The notes under the pieces: generated by a model
The model's database searches: none
Told to the model about the DNA's origin: nothing
The model's input: only the letters and a program-made list of their open reading frames with translations
Shown: piece by piece, positions 1 through 8,043 of the stretch
How positions within the stretch are numbered: the stretch's first letter is position 1
Layout of the letters: every line of letters starts with the position of its first letter
Position numbers and translations under genes: made by a program
Source of the DNA: JBBTVP01 sp038063175
Lineage (GTDB): Bacteria > Patescibacteriota > Minisyncoccia > UBA6257 > 1-14-0-10-40-38
Assembly: GCA_038063175.1 (NCBI GenBank)
Contig: JBBTVP010000057.1
Location: 1-13,907 of the forward strand
Direction: 5' to 3'
DNA length: 13,907 bases

Positions 1-2
1 GC

Positions 3-428
3 GAACCAGATCGGAAGGAATATGAGACAACGCTTGATGCGAAGAATTTGCCGGACGACACCAAAGACGTCAAAGACGATGTTTTAAAAGAGATTATTAA
101 GTGCACTGATTGTGGAAGGGCGTACCGTATCATCCAAATGGAGCTTGATTTTTATCGGCGCATTCCACTGCCACTCCCACAGCGGTGCGTTGAGTGCCGG
201 TTCAAGAAGCGATTCGAATTTGTAAACCCTCCGAAACTTTGGGAGTCAAAATGCCATTGCGCGGGTAAGACAAGTGACTTACAGCTAAAAACTAATGAAA
301 AATACACAAACGCAGTCAATCATTTTCATGGAGATGATCACTGTTTGAATGAATTTGAAACTTCCTACGAACCGGGGCGACCGGAGATTATTTATTGCGA
401 GAAATGCTATCAAGCCGAAGTAATGTAA
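3..428 (+). CDS. Cys-rich zinc-finger paralogue, copy 1 (C-terminal part only)
   Basis: The reading frame is open from base 3, so the gene starts before the window. An ATG at 48 is internal: the residues before it (EPDRKEYETTL...) match the linker that precedes the C-terminal module in copies 3-5. What remains is that module: CTDCGRAYRI, the ELDFYRR segment, PLPQRCVECR, then a CxC pair, HFHG, a Cys, NEFETS and a final YCEKCYQAEVM. The Cys and His positions fit two structural zinc sites. The stop TAA is followed 9 bp later by copy 2. Function is unknown. I recall similar Parcubacteria proteins being labelled 'caib/baif family', but nothing here resembles a CoA-transferase. Confidence 0.88.
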   Translation, partial: EPDRKEYETTLDAKNLPDDTKDVKDDVLKEIIKCTDCGRAYRIIQMELDFYRRIPLPLPQRCVECRFKKRFEFVNPPKLWESKCHCAGKTSDLQLKTNEKYTNAVNHFHGDDHCLNEFETSYEPGRPEIIYCEKCYQAEVM

Positions 429-437
429 AACAGGTCT

Positions 438-2141
438 ATGGAAGCTGAAAAAAAGAATTGCCAGAACTGTAAGCAAGATTTCGTCATAGAATCCGAAGAC
501 TTTCAGTTCTACGAAAAGATGAAAGTACCGGCGCCCACGTGGTGCCCGGATTGTCGACAACAGAGACGCTATGCGTGGCGTAATGATCGCAACCTTTACC
601 GTCGCAACTGCGATTTGTGTGGTAAAAGCATAGTCACAATGTATTCGGCGAGTAAGCAATTTAAAGTCTATTGTCCGTCATGCTGGTGGGGAGATGGATG
701 GGATTCGGGTAGTTATGGGCGGGATTACGATTTTAAGCGGCCGTTTTTTGAGCAATTCCAAGAACTGCAAGCGGTTGTTCCTCGTATTGCTATGATGGGA
801 AAAAACAGTGTCCGGTCTGAATACACGAACCACTCTTCTGATAATAAAGACTGTTTTATGTGCTCATCGGCTATGCGATGCGAAAACGTGATGTATAGCG
901 ATTTTATTTTTGAGTCGCGCGATTCAATGGATTGTATGGCGGTAATTACGAAAAGCGAACGCTGCTATCAATGCATTAACGTCGACAACAGTTACCAATG
1001 CCAATACTGCATTTTATGCAATTTCTGTTCGAATTGCTTCTACTGTTACGACTTGCGGGGATGTACAGATTGTTTCCTGTCAGTGAATCTTCGCAATAAG
1101 AGCAACTGTTTTTTAAATAAGCAGTACTCCAAAGAGGAGTATCAGGCGAAGATTAAGGAATTTAAGCTTGGATCACATGCGGCGAGAGAGAAGTTGTACG
1201 CGCAATTCGTCGAACTTTTACAAGGACACGCAGTTTACAAATACGCCGTAGTTGAACATTCCACGAATGTCACAGGCAGCTATATTTTTGATTCAAAAAA
1301 TACACTGCATGCGTTCGATGTTGCCGACTGCGAAGACGTTAAGTATGTCGCAAACGTAGAGAATGCCGTTAAAGACACGATGGACAGCTATCGTTGCGCA
1401 GACCACATTGAGTTGCTCTATGAATGTTCAGCTCAAATCAGAAGTTACAATTCTAAATTCTGCAATCTCACTTACGACGTTTCTCACTTAGAGTACTGCG
1501 ATAATTGTTTTAATTCGCAGAATCTGTTTGGATGCATCGGCCTCAAAAAAGGCGAGTATATGATTCTCAATAAGAAATACTCTCCTGAGGAGTTCAAGGC
1601 GATAAAAGAGAAGATAATCAGTCATATGAAATCAGCTGGCGAATACGGTGAATTTTTTCCGATTACGCTTTCGCCTTTCGGTTATAACGAATCGCACAAC
1701 TGGCTTTTTAAAGAGAAGCTGACTAAAGAGGAGGTTGTGACAAGGGGATGGAAGTGGGAAGATAATACGCCCGGCACGTTTGGTAAAGAGACACTTTTAC
1801 CGGAGCAAATTCCTGATGATATTGCACAAATATCAGATGATATGTTGAAGCAAGTTCTCAAGTGTGAAACGTGCAGTCGCAATTACAATATCGTGCAACC
1901 CGAATTGGAATTTTACCGCCGAGAAAAAATTCCAATTCCACGGCATTGTTACGCTTGCCGCGATCTTGCCCGTATTGCACTGCGTGCTCCTCGTAAGCTC
2001 TGGCATCGGAGTTGTGTTTGTAGGCAAAGTTCCCATTTCCATGGGAACGAGAAATGCCTCAACGAATTTGAAACTCCTTATTCGTCAGATCGGCCCGAAA
2101 AGATTTATTGCGAACAATGTTATCAAGCTGAAGTTGTATGA
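438..2141 (+). CDS. Cys-rich zinc-finger paralogue, copy 2 (39 Cys in 567 aa)
   Basis: This is the most Cys-rich copy, with 39 cysteines by hand count. The N-terminal module has C8/C11 and C36/C39 around EDFQFYEK and resembles 'probable zinc-ribbon' (zf-trcl-like) domains. A second ribbon follows, C58/C61 and C79/C82, which the other complete copies lack. Residues 176-224 carry a dense cluster in which C188, 191, 194, 197, 200 and 203 fall exactly every third residue. NKQYSKEEY lies at 227-235 and its degenerate repeat NKKYSPEEF at 378-386. The C-terminal module has C476/C479, C504/C507, C526/C528, HFHG at 533-536, C540 and C558/C561. No signal peptide or membrane segment is evident, so a cytoplasmic protein is likely. 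The ATG at 438 sits 7 residues before the first Cys, as in copies 4 and 5. Only a weak AGG lies upstream. Molecular function is unknown; nucleic-acid or protein binding and metal storage are all possible. Confidence 0.9.
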   Translation: MEAEKKNCQNCKQDFVIESEDFQFYEKMKVPAPTWCPDCRQQRRYAWRNDRNLYRRNCDLCGKSIVTMYSASKQFKVYCPSCWWGDGWDSGSYGRDYDFKRPFFEQFQELQAVVPRIAMMGKNSVRSEYTNHSSDNKDCFMCSSAMRCENVMYSDFIFESRDSMDCMAVITKSERCYQCINVDNSYQCQYCILCNFCSNCFYCYDLRGCTDCFLSVNLRNKSNCFLNKQYSKEEYQAKIKEFKLGSHAAREKLYAQFVELLQGHAVYKYAVVEHSTNVTGSYIFDSKNTLHAFDVADCEDVKYVANVENAVKDTMDSYRCADHIELLYECSAQIRSYNSKFCNLTYDVSHLEYCDNCFNSQNLFGCIGLKKGEYMILNKKYSPEEFKAIKEKIISHMKSAGEYGEFFPITLSPFGYNESHNWLFKEKLTKEEVVTRGWKWEDNTPGTFGKETLLPEQIPDDIAQISDDMLKQVLKCETCSRNYNIVQPELEFYRREKIPIPRHCYACRDLARIALRAPRKLWHRSCVCRQSSHFHGNEKCLNEFETPYSSDRPEKIYCEQCYQAEVV

Positions 2142-2143
2142 CG

Positions 2144-2171
2144 AGTAACAAGTAAAAAGTGACAAGCCACA
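2144..2171 (+). repeat. AGTGACA-type heptamer repeat, four degenerate units
   Basis: Four consecutive 7-bp units fill the gap between copies 2 and 3. They are AGTAACA at 2144, AGTAAAA at 2151, AGTGACA at 2158 and AGCCACA at 2165. The last A is the first base of the ATG of copy 3. The same heptamer appears in tandem inside pepA at 10791. The origin could be slippage or a dispersed short repeat family of this genome. Confidence 0.65.
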
Positions 2172-3952
2172 TGGAAGAAACGCGCAACACTTCGACGGAC
2201 TCAGTGCGAGTCTGCCAAAATTGTAAAACCTCGTTCGTCATCGAACCCGACGATTTTGCGTTCTACGAAAAAATAAAAGTTCCGCCCCCTACGTTTTGTT
2301 GGAAATGCCGCTTTCAGCGAAGGCTTGCATGGCGAAATGAGCGAAAGCCATTCTGGAACACGAGCGCAAAAAGCGGGAAAAAGATTATTTCAATATATCC
2401 TCCCTACGCCGGGATGACCGTCTACGATGAGAAAGAATGGCGAGCGGATGATTGGGATGGATTAGATTATGGCGTGGATTATGATTTTTCTCGTCCATTT
2501 TTCACCCAGATTACTAATCTTTGGAAAAAAGTTCCGGTGAACGGGCCGCACACCGAAGACAATGTAAACTCCGATTTTGTGATCTGTAGTGGATGGGGGA
2601 AGAATAACTACCTGGTGTGTAATACCTCCGGAGCAGAGGATTCTGCTTACGGGAATGCTATGGATGAGTGCAAGTTTTGTTTCGATGGATCACATATTAC
2701 AAAGTGTGAGCGATGTTATGGATCTTTTTGGCTCAAAAATTCCTATCAAACCCATTTTTCGACTCGTGGAATGGAAAATGCTTCGAGCTGGTTTCTTTTC
2801 GGATGCTCGGGAATGACGAATTCGTTCGGATGCGTGAATATGCGAAAGAAAAGTTATTGCATTTTCAACAAGCAGTATGCGAGGCAGGAATATGAGGAAA
2901 AGATCAAAGCAATGAAATTGAATACCTGGTCAGGGCTTCAGAAGGCAAAAACGGAAGCATATGCGTTCGCCCTTAAGTTCCCCGTGGCATACCTAAATGG
3001 AATTTTAAACAACGATGTGACAGGGGAATACGTAAGCGAGTCAAAAAATGTGCATTACGGATATCTCGTGAATGGAGGTAAAGATTTGAAGTATGTGCAG
3101 TACCTACAGGTCCCCGGATCGGAAGATTCGCACGATATTACCATTTGGGGACACAGCAATATTCTTGCCTACGAGAATTGCCAATCGGGACTCGGAATTT
3201 CTAATTCGCATTTCTTGAAATCTTCCTGGTCTGAAGTTATCGATTCTGAATACTGTATGGATTGCCGAGGAGTCTCTAATTGTTTCGGATGCGTCGGTTT
3301 AAAGAATAAAAAATTCTGTATTTTCAATAAACAGTATTCAGAAGCGGAGTACTATGTGTTGCGAAAAAAGATTATCGAGCACATGAATACCGCGCCGTAT
3401 GTAGATAAGAAAGGACGGGTATATAAGTACGGAGAATTTTTCCCAGCAGAACTTTCGGCGTTCGAATACAATGTTTCGTTAGCGCAGGAGCATTTTCCCC
3501 TCACGAAAGAACAAACCCTTCAGGAGGGGTACGGGTGGTATGAGCAACCAGCTTCCGATTATAAAACTACAATAAAACCCGAAAATATTCCCGATGCGAT
3601 TGAGGATGTGCCGGATTCGATCACAAAGGAAATTCTTGAATGTATTCAGTGCAAAAAAGCGTATCGGATTATTGATATGGAATTAGCGTTCCTTCGCCAA
3701 GAGAAACTTCCCATTCCGCGGCAGTGCATTGATTGCAGGCACAACGAGCGAATTTCTCAGCGGGCAAAAGCGTTTTTATATCACCGCGCATGCGAATGTA
3801 AGGGCGGTGGATCTGGGAATGGGATATACCAAAATGCCACAAAACATTCTCACGGAGAATCTCCATGCACAAATGAATTCGAAACGAGTCACGGTAAAGA
3901 AAGTTCGGAAATTATCTACTGCCACCCATGCTTCTACGAAGAAGTAGCCTAA
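2171..3952 (+). CDS. Cys-rich zinc-finger paralogue, copy 3
   Basis: The protein is 593 residues from the ATG at 2171. A GTG at 2159 would add four residues but lies in the heptamer repeat, so the ATG is preferred. Numbering below is from the ATG. The N-terminal module has C15/C18 and C43/C46, with DFAFYEK between them. The second ribbon of copy 2 is absent: the aligned stretch around SGKKIISIYPPY has no Cys. The middle is poorer in Cys than in copy 2. FNKQYARQEY and FNKQYSEAEY mark the two internal repeats, near residues 232-241 and 385-394. YGEFFP is near 420. The C-terminal module has C491/C494, C519/C522, C541/C543, HSHG, then C566 and C584/C587, ending YEEVA. There are 28 Cys in total. 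Copy 4 begins one base after the TAA, so translational coupling is likely. Function is unknown. Confidence 0.9.
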   Translation: MEETRNTSTDSVRVCQNCKTSFVIEPDDFAFYEKIKVPPPTFCWKCRFQRRLAWRNERKPFWNTSAKSGKKIISIYPPYAGMTVYDEKEWRADDWDGLDYGVDYDFSRPFFTQITNLWKKVPVNGPHTEDNVNSDFVICSGWGKNNYLVCNTSGAEDSAYGNAMDECKFCFDGSHITKCERCYGSFWLKNSYQTHFSTRGMENASSWFLFGCSGMTNSFGCVNMRKKSYCIFNKQYARQEYEEKIKAMKLNTWSGLQKAKTEAYAFALKFPVAYLNGILNNDVTGEYVSESKNVHYGYLVNGGKDLKYVQYLQVPGSEDSHDITIWGHSNILAYENCQSGLGISNSHFLKSSWSEVIDSEYCMDCRGVSNCFGCVGLKNKKFCIFNKQYSEAEYYVLRKKIIEHMNTAPYVDKKGRVYKYGEFFPAELSAFEYNVSLAQEHFPLTKEQTLQEGYGWYEQPASDYKTTIKPENIPDAIEDVPDSITKEILECIQCKKAYRIIDMELAFLRQEKLPIPRQCIDCRHNERISQRAKAFLYHRACECKGGGSGNGIYQNATKHSHGESPCTNEFETSHGKESSEIIYCHPCFYEEVA

Positions 3953-3953
3953 T

Positions 3954-5679
3954 ATGAATTCTGAGACTCGCAACTGCCAGAGCTGCAAGCAGCCGTTCGC
4001 CATCGAACCCGAAGATTTTCAGTTCTATGAAAAGATGAAAGTGCCGCCACCCACATGGTGCCCGGATTGTCGGGCAACTAGGAGACTTTCATTTTGGAAC
4101 GAACATTTTATTTTTAAGAAGCGCGATGCTCGAACGAGGAAAGAAGTCTTTTCCACGTATCCAGAAGCGGCGAATGTCAAAATATACGACCACGACTATT
4201 GGTGGGGTGATGCGTGGGATCCCATGCAATATGGAAAAGAGATAGATTTTTCGAGGCCTTTTTTAGAGCAACTCAAAGAACTGAATGAAGCGGTGCCGTG
4301 GCCAAGTAGATCTATTCGCGGAATGGTGAATAGTGATTATTGCAATCAGGCATCGTATTTGAAAAATTGTTACCTCACATTTAATGCTAATTCCTCCGAA
4401 GATTGTTTGTATTGCATTGGGATGATAGGTCAAAAAAATAGTATGGACGTCTACGCCGGAGTGCAGTCAGAGTCATGCTATGAAATTTATCAAGGAGGTA
4501 ATGACTATCAAGTATTTTTTTCTTCAGATGTCGAAGATTGCCGAAATGTATGGTTTTCTCGCGATTGTAATGATTGCCATGATTGTTTTGGGTGTGTAAA
4601 TCTTCGGCATAAAAAATATTGCATTTTAAATGTTCAATACACAAAAGAAGAGTACGAGAAAAAAATTCAGGAATTAAATTTCGGATCATTCGAATCAATA
4701 CAGACATTCAAAAAGAAAGTTGAGGATTTGTATCTTCAGCTACCCCATAAGTACTATCACGGAGTGCATAACAATGATGTAACAGGGGACTATGTATATG
4801 ANNNNNNNNNNATCTGAAAACATTCGCTACTCAGAAAATCTAGGTCCCGGCACGAAAGAGGCATACGACTACACCAATTGGGGAGAAAATGTGGAGTTTA
4901 TGTACGAAGCGATATCATGTGGCGATGGGTGTAGAAATCTGAAATTTTCTTTCGATTGTTGGCCCGCGGTACGTGATAGTGAATATTGTTTAGGATGTCA
5001 TTCATCAGCGGATTTATTCGGATGCGTTGGCTTGCGCAATAAACAGTATTGCATTTTAAATAGGCAATATAGCAAAGATGAATATGAAAAGCTTCGAAAG
5101 AAAATTATTGAACACATGAGCGCCATGCCCTACGCCGACAAACAGGGAAGGATATATAAGTATGGCGAGTTTTTTCCTCCGGAATTTTCTCCTCTCGCGT
5201 ACAATGAAACGAAGGCAATCGATTATTATCCGAAAACGAAGAACGAAGCCGAGCGGGAAGGATATCTTTGGCGGGAATCTGATCCAAAGGAATACGAAAG
5301 TACGCTCAAAGCAGATGCTCTTCCGGATCACATAAAAGACGTACCGGACACAATCACGAAGGAATTAATTCAGTGTTTAGTGTGTAAAAAAACATATCGC
5401 ATTCTTGATCGCGAGCTAGAGTTTTATCGGCGATTCGGATTGCCGCTTCCTCGTGCGTGCCATTTGTGTAGATATACAGAGCGAGTTTCCATTAGAAATC
5501 CGCGCACACTTTTTAAACGCGTATGCCAATGTTTGTCTCAGGATATGAATGGATATAAAAATACTGCAGAGCATCATCATGGCGGCGCCAAGTGCACGAA
5601 TGAATTTCAAACTTCGTACTCACCAAAGCGACCGGAGATTATCTACTGCGAAAGCTGCTATCAGGCAGAAGTGAGCTAA
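3954..5679 (+). CDS. Cys-rich zinc-finger paralogue, copy 4 (interrupted by an assembly gap)
   Basis: The ATG at 3954 follows the previous stop by one base. The frame runs to base 4801, reaches ten Ns, and resumes in a nominally different frame at 4812. Both halves align with the other copies as a single protein, so this is one gene. Visible landmarks: C8/C11 and C36/C39; no second ribbon (RTRKEVFSTYP is Cys-free); C205, 208, 211 and 214 spaced by three; LNVQYTKEEY at 225-234. After the gap come LNRQYSKDEY, YGEFFPPE, the C-terminal CLVCKKTYRI module, PRACHLCR, a CxC pair, HHHG and YCESCYQAEVS. Thirty-one Cys are visible. The kinase gene starts 4 bp after the stop. Function is unknown. Confidence 0.88.
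4802..4811. other. Run of 10 N: assembly gap of unknown true length
   Basis: Ten Ns look like a fixed placeholder. Codon phase on both sides shows the missing length must be a multiple of three if the gene is intact (GA before the gap, A after it). Alignment with copies 2, 3 and 5 suggests about 13 residues are missing between GDYVY and SENIRY, or roughly 36-39 bases rather than 10. The first missing codon begins GA (Asp or Glu), which fits the DSKN and ESKN found at this place in copies 2 and 3. Confidence 0.85.
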
Positions 5680-5683
5680 GAAT

Positions 5684-6229
5684 ATGGCAATTATTCGAGT
5701 GAGTGGCTACCCGGGAGCGGGAAAAACGACTATCTGCAAGCTTCTCACTGAAGCACTCGGCTATGAGTATTTCTATACCGGTGCTGCGTTTCGGGATATG
5801 GCAAAAACGCGGAACCAGTCAATCGAGGATTTCTATCGCGATCTTTCTTCAGATCCAGAGCTGGAGCGGAAAATCGATGATGTGAACGAAAAACGAATGA
5901 TGACCCGGGATAACCTGATCGTGGAGGGCCGGGTGGCGCCGTTTCAGAAATCCGGGTTTAAAACGATCAACATCCTCCTCAAAGTCTCGCCAAAGGAAGG
6001 GGTACGTAGGCAGTCTCTCCGGCCGGAAAATAAAGGAAGAGCAATTGAGGAGATAGAAAAACTCACCGTAGAGAGAATTAAGAATGAGCGCGAGCACTAC
6101 AAGCGAATCCACGGAATCGCCGACCACTTCGACGAGAGTAAATTCGACATCGTTCTCGATACTACGAATCTTTCGGTCGACGAGGCGTTTGATATGATTT
6201 TAAAACAAGTAACGCAATTAACCGTATGA
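5684..6229 (+). CDS. cmk: Cytidylate kinase-like P-loop nucleotide kinase (archaeal-type)
   Basis: This 181-residue protein probably phosphorylates CMP/dCMP to the diphosphate using ATP in the cytoplasm. The Walker A motif is GYPGAGKTT at residues 8-16. TGAAFRDMAKTR at 32-43 resembles the S/T-G-x-x-FR-x-MA nucleotide-binding segment of the short archaeal-type CMP kinases. EGRVA at 81-85 matches their EGRLA. An Arg-rich lid region spans about 103-113, and REHYKRIHGI at 136-146 matches the RY/YGI segment. Length fits that family rather than the roughly 220-residue E. coli type. It starts 4 bp after copy 4 and its TGA overlaps the ATG of copy 5 (ATGA), so it is coupled to the Cys-rich array. Substrate is inferred from family resemblance; another small-molecule kinase role is possible. 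Confidence 0.8.
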   Translation: MAIIRVSGYPGAGKTTICKLLTEALGYEYFYTGAAFRDMAKTRNQSIEDFYRDLSSDPELERKIDDVNEKRMMTRDNLIVEGRVAPFQKSGFKTINILLKVSPKEGVRRQSLRPENKGRAIEEIEKLTVERIKNEREHYKRIHGIADHFDESKFDIVLDTTNLSVDEAFDMILKQVTQLTV

Positions 6230-8013
6230 ATCCCGAAACGCGATCCTGTCAGAATTGTAAAAACCAGTTCACCATCGAGCCCGATGATTTTACGTTTTAT
6301 GAAAAGATAAAGGTTCCAGCACCCACATGGTGTTGGCGGTGCCGTGCCATGCGAAGAATGGCGTGGAGAAACATGACGCATCTCTATCAAAGGGATTGTG
6401 CCATCACTGGAGAAAAAGTCTTTACGCTCATGCCTTCTACTGCTCCGATGCCTATCTATAATCGGAAGTATTATGCGAGCGATGCATGGGATCCTTTGAG
6501 CTACGGCAGAGATTACGACTTTTCTCGGTCGTTTTTCGAACAATGGAAAGATTTGTTCCACGCAGTTCCCTGGAATCCGTTTTGGACATTTAATTCAGTG
6601 AATAGTGACTACAGCGTGAGTGCGTATGTAAAAAATGCGTATATGTGTTTCGATGCAGGTTTTGCGGAAGATATTGCATATGGTGTCACGATTCACAATA
6701 GTAAAAATTCCATAGACACCATTAATTGCGAATGGTCCGAATTTTGCTACTTTTGCATAAACACGAATAAATCTCACAAAACGTTTTTTTCAAGAAATTG
6801 CACCTCATGCAGTGAAGTATGGTTCAGTCAGGACTGCATCGGATGCACAAATTGTGTGGGGTGCACCGGTCTTCGCAATAAAAGTTACTACATTTTTAAT
6901 AAGCCTTATAGCAAGGAGGAATATAAAGAAAAATTGAAAGAATTGCGACTGGATTCATGGTCGGGGGTGCAAGCATCACAGAAACAAGCCAAGGAAATCT
7001 GGGAAAAATATCCGGTGAAATACCAGCACAGCGTGCAGGCGAAGGACTGCAGTGGGGATTATATCTACAGCTCCACCGAGCTTCGTAATTGTTTTTTTGC
7101 TGGGAATTCTCAAAATTGCGCGAACTGTCAAAGTATTATCTACGGACCTATCAAAGACGTTATTGACGTCACTTCGACAGGAGTGAATGTTGAACTTTGT
7201 TATGAAACGATTGATGCGGGAGATGGAATGTCGAACGTACTTTTTTCATTCGATATAGGTGGATCAACAAATGCGGAGTACAGCACCAATTGTCACCAAT
7301 GCAATAATATATTCGGATGTGTGGGGCTACGGAAAAAGAATTATTGTATTTTCAATAAACAGTATTCGAAAGAAGAATACCTAGAGTTAATTCCAAAAAT
7401 TAGAAAGCAAATGGACGAAATGCCATTTACGGATTCAAAGGGGAGAGTCTATACATATGGCGAATTTTTTCCTCCGGAAATGAGTCCGTATAGTTACCAT
7501 GAAACCCAGGGGCAAGAATATTTTCCGCTTACTTCGGAAAAGGCGGCGGCAGCGGGATTTCACTGGCAAGAACCGGAAAGAAAACAGAGAGGTGCGAGTA
7601 AGAGTGCAAAAAGTTTGCCTGACAGCATTCAGGATGTGGAAGATAAAATTCTAGAAGAGGTAATTCAATGCGAGCATGCGGAAAGCGGTAATCATTCGGA
7701 AAATTGTGAATGGAGTTGCACGAGTGCATTTCGGATTGTTCCGCAGGAGCTTCAGTTCTATCGGCAAATGAATTTACCCCTTCCACGCGCCTGTTTTTAT
7801 TGTAGGCATTTCGAGCGGGTATCATGGCGCAATAAACCCGCTCTCTACCAGCGGACTTGCATGTGCGAAGGAAAGGCGGCTAAAAGCTATAAAAACATCG
7901 GTGAACATTTCCATGGCGCAAGCGCCTGCCCCAATGAATTTGAAACATCTTATGCCCCGGATCGAAAAGAAATTGTGTACTGTGAACAATGCTACAACGC
8001 AGAAGTTATATAA
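6226..8013 (+). CDS. Cys-rich zinc-finger paralogue, copy 5
   Basis: 595 residues with 34 Cys. The start overlaps the kinase stop as ATGA. N-terminal module: C8/C11, C36/C39 with DDFTFYEK. Only C58 remains of the second ribbon seen in copy 2. C204, 207, 210 and 213 are spaced by three and lead into the first block (FNKPYSKEEY, 224-233). The second block is FNKQYSKEEY at 376-385. YGEFFPPE is at 411-418. The C-terminal knuckle is unusual: instead of CxxC it has C482, C494 and C498 with a His-, Asn- and Glu-rich insertion of about 13 residues. The rest is standard: C523/C526, C545/C547, HFHG at 561-564, C568 and C586/C589, ending YNAEVI. It is the last copy in the array. Function is unknown. Confidence 0.9.
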   Translation: MNPETRSCQNCKNQFTIEPDDFTFYEKIKVPAPTWCWRCRAMRRMAWRNMTHLYQRDCAITGEKVFTLMPSTAPMPIYNRKYYASDAWDPLSYGRDYDFSRSFFEQWKDLFHAVPWNPFWTFNSVNSDYSVSAYVKNAYMCFDAGFAEDIAYGVTIHNSKNSIDTINCEWSEFCYFCINTNKSHKTFFSRNCTSCSEVWFSQDCIGCTNCVGCTGLRNKSYYIFNKPYSKEEYKEKLKELRLDSWSGVQASQKQAKEIWEKYPVKYQHSVQAKDCSGDYIYSSTELRNCFFAGNSQNCANCQSIIYGPIKDVIDVTSTGVNVELCYETIDAGDGMSNVLFSFDIGGSTNAEYSTNCHQCNNIFGCVGLRKKNYCIFNKQYSKEEYLELIPKIRKQMDEMPFTDSKGRVYTYGEFFPPEMSPYSYHETQGQEYFPLTSEKAAAAGFHWQEPERKQRGASKSAKSLPDSIQDVEDKILEEVIQCEHAESGNHSENCEWSCTSAFRIVPQELQFYRQMNLPLPRACFYCRHFERVSWRNKPALYQRTCMCEGKAAKSYKNIGEHFHGASACPNEFETSYAPDRKEIVYCEQCYNAEVI

Positions 8014-8043
8014 TAGGTATCCAAAGGATTATCTAAACCATAA

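Larger units (their letters stand above)
1..8013 (+). other. Tandem array of five Cys-rich zinc-finger paralogues
   Basis: Five same-strand genes (ends at 428, 2141, 3952, 5679, 8013) encode proteins that align along their full length. Shared landmarks are an N-terminal CQNCK-type knuckle with PTWC-x2-CR, two internal NKQYS-K-E-E-Y-like blocks, a YGEFFP segment, a C-terminal CxxC-x3-Y-R-I module and a terminal NEFETS / YCExCYQAEV signature. Gaps are 9, 29, 1 and, around the kinase, 4 bp and -4 bp. No promoter or terminator was recognised inside, so a single transcript is likely. The left edge cuts the first copy, so the array may continue upstream. The copies differ at most positions, which suggests old duplications rather than a recent assembly artefact. 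Confidence 0.9.

Noticed and set aside
48..50. ATG as the start of the first gene
   Set aside because: The frame is open to base 3 and the residues before the ATG align with the linker of the paralogues, so the gene is only the tail of a larger one.
2159..2161. GTG start for array copy 3
   Set aside because: It lies inside the heptamer repeat and adds only four residues; the ATG at 2171 is preferred, though GTG cannot be excluded.
4792..5679. A separate gene starting after the N run
   Set aside because: The two halves align as one continuous paralogue; the apparent start comes from the gap.
1..8013. Reading the array as a CRISPR-like or transposon structure
   Set aside because: The repeats are full-length diverged protein genes; there are no short identical repeats with spacers, no inverted ends and no transposase.
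8009..8014. TATAAT at the end of array copy 5 as a promoter for the small membrane protein
   Set aside because: No acceptable -35 at 16-18 bp and no TGn; it overlaps the ATA-TAA end of the gene and is probably chance.
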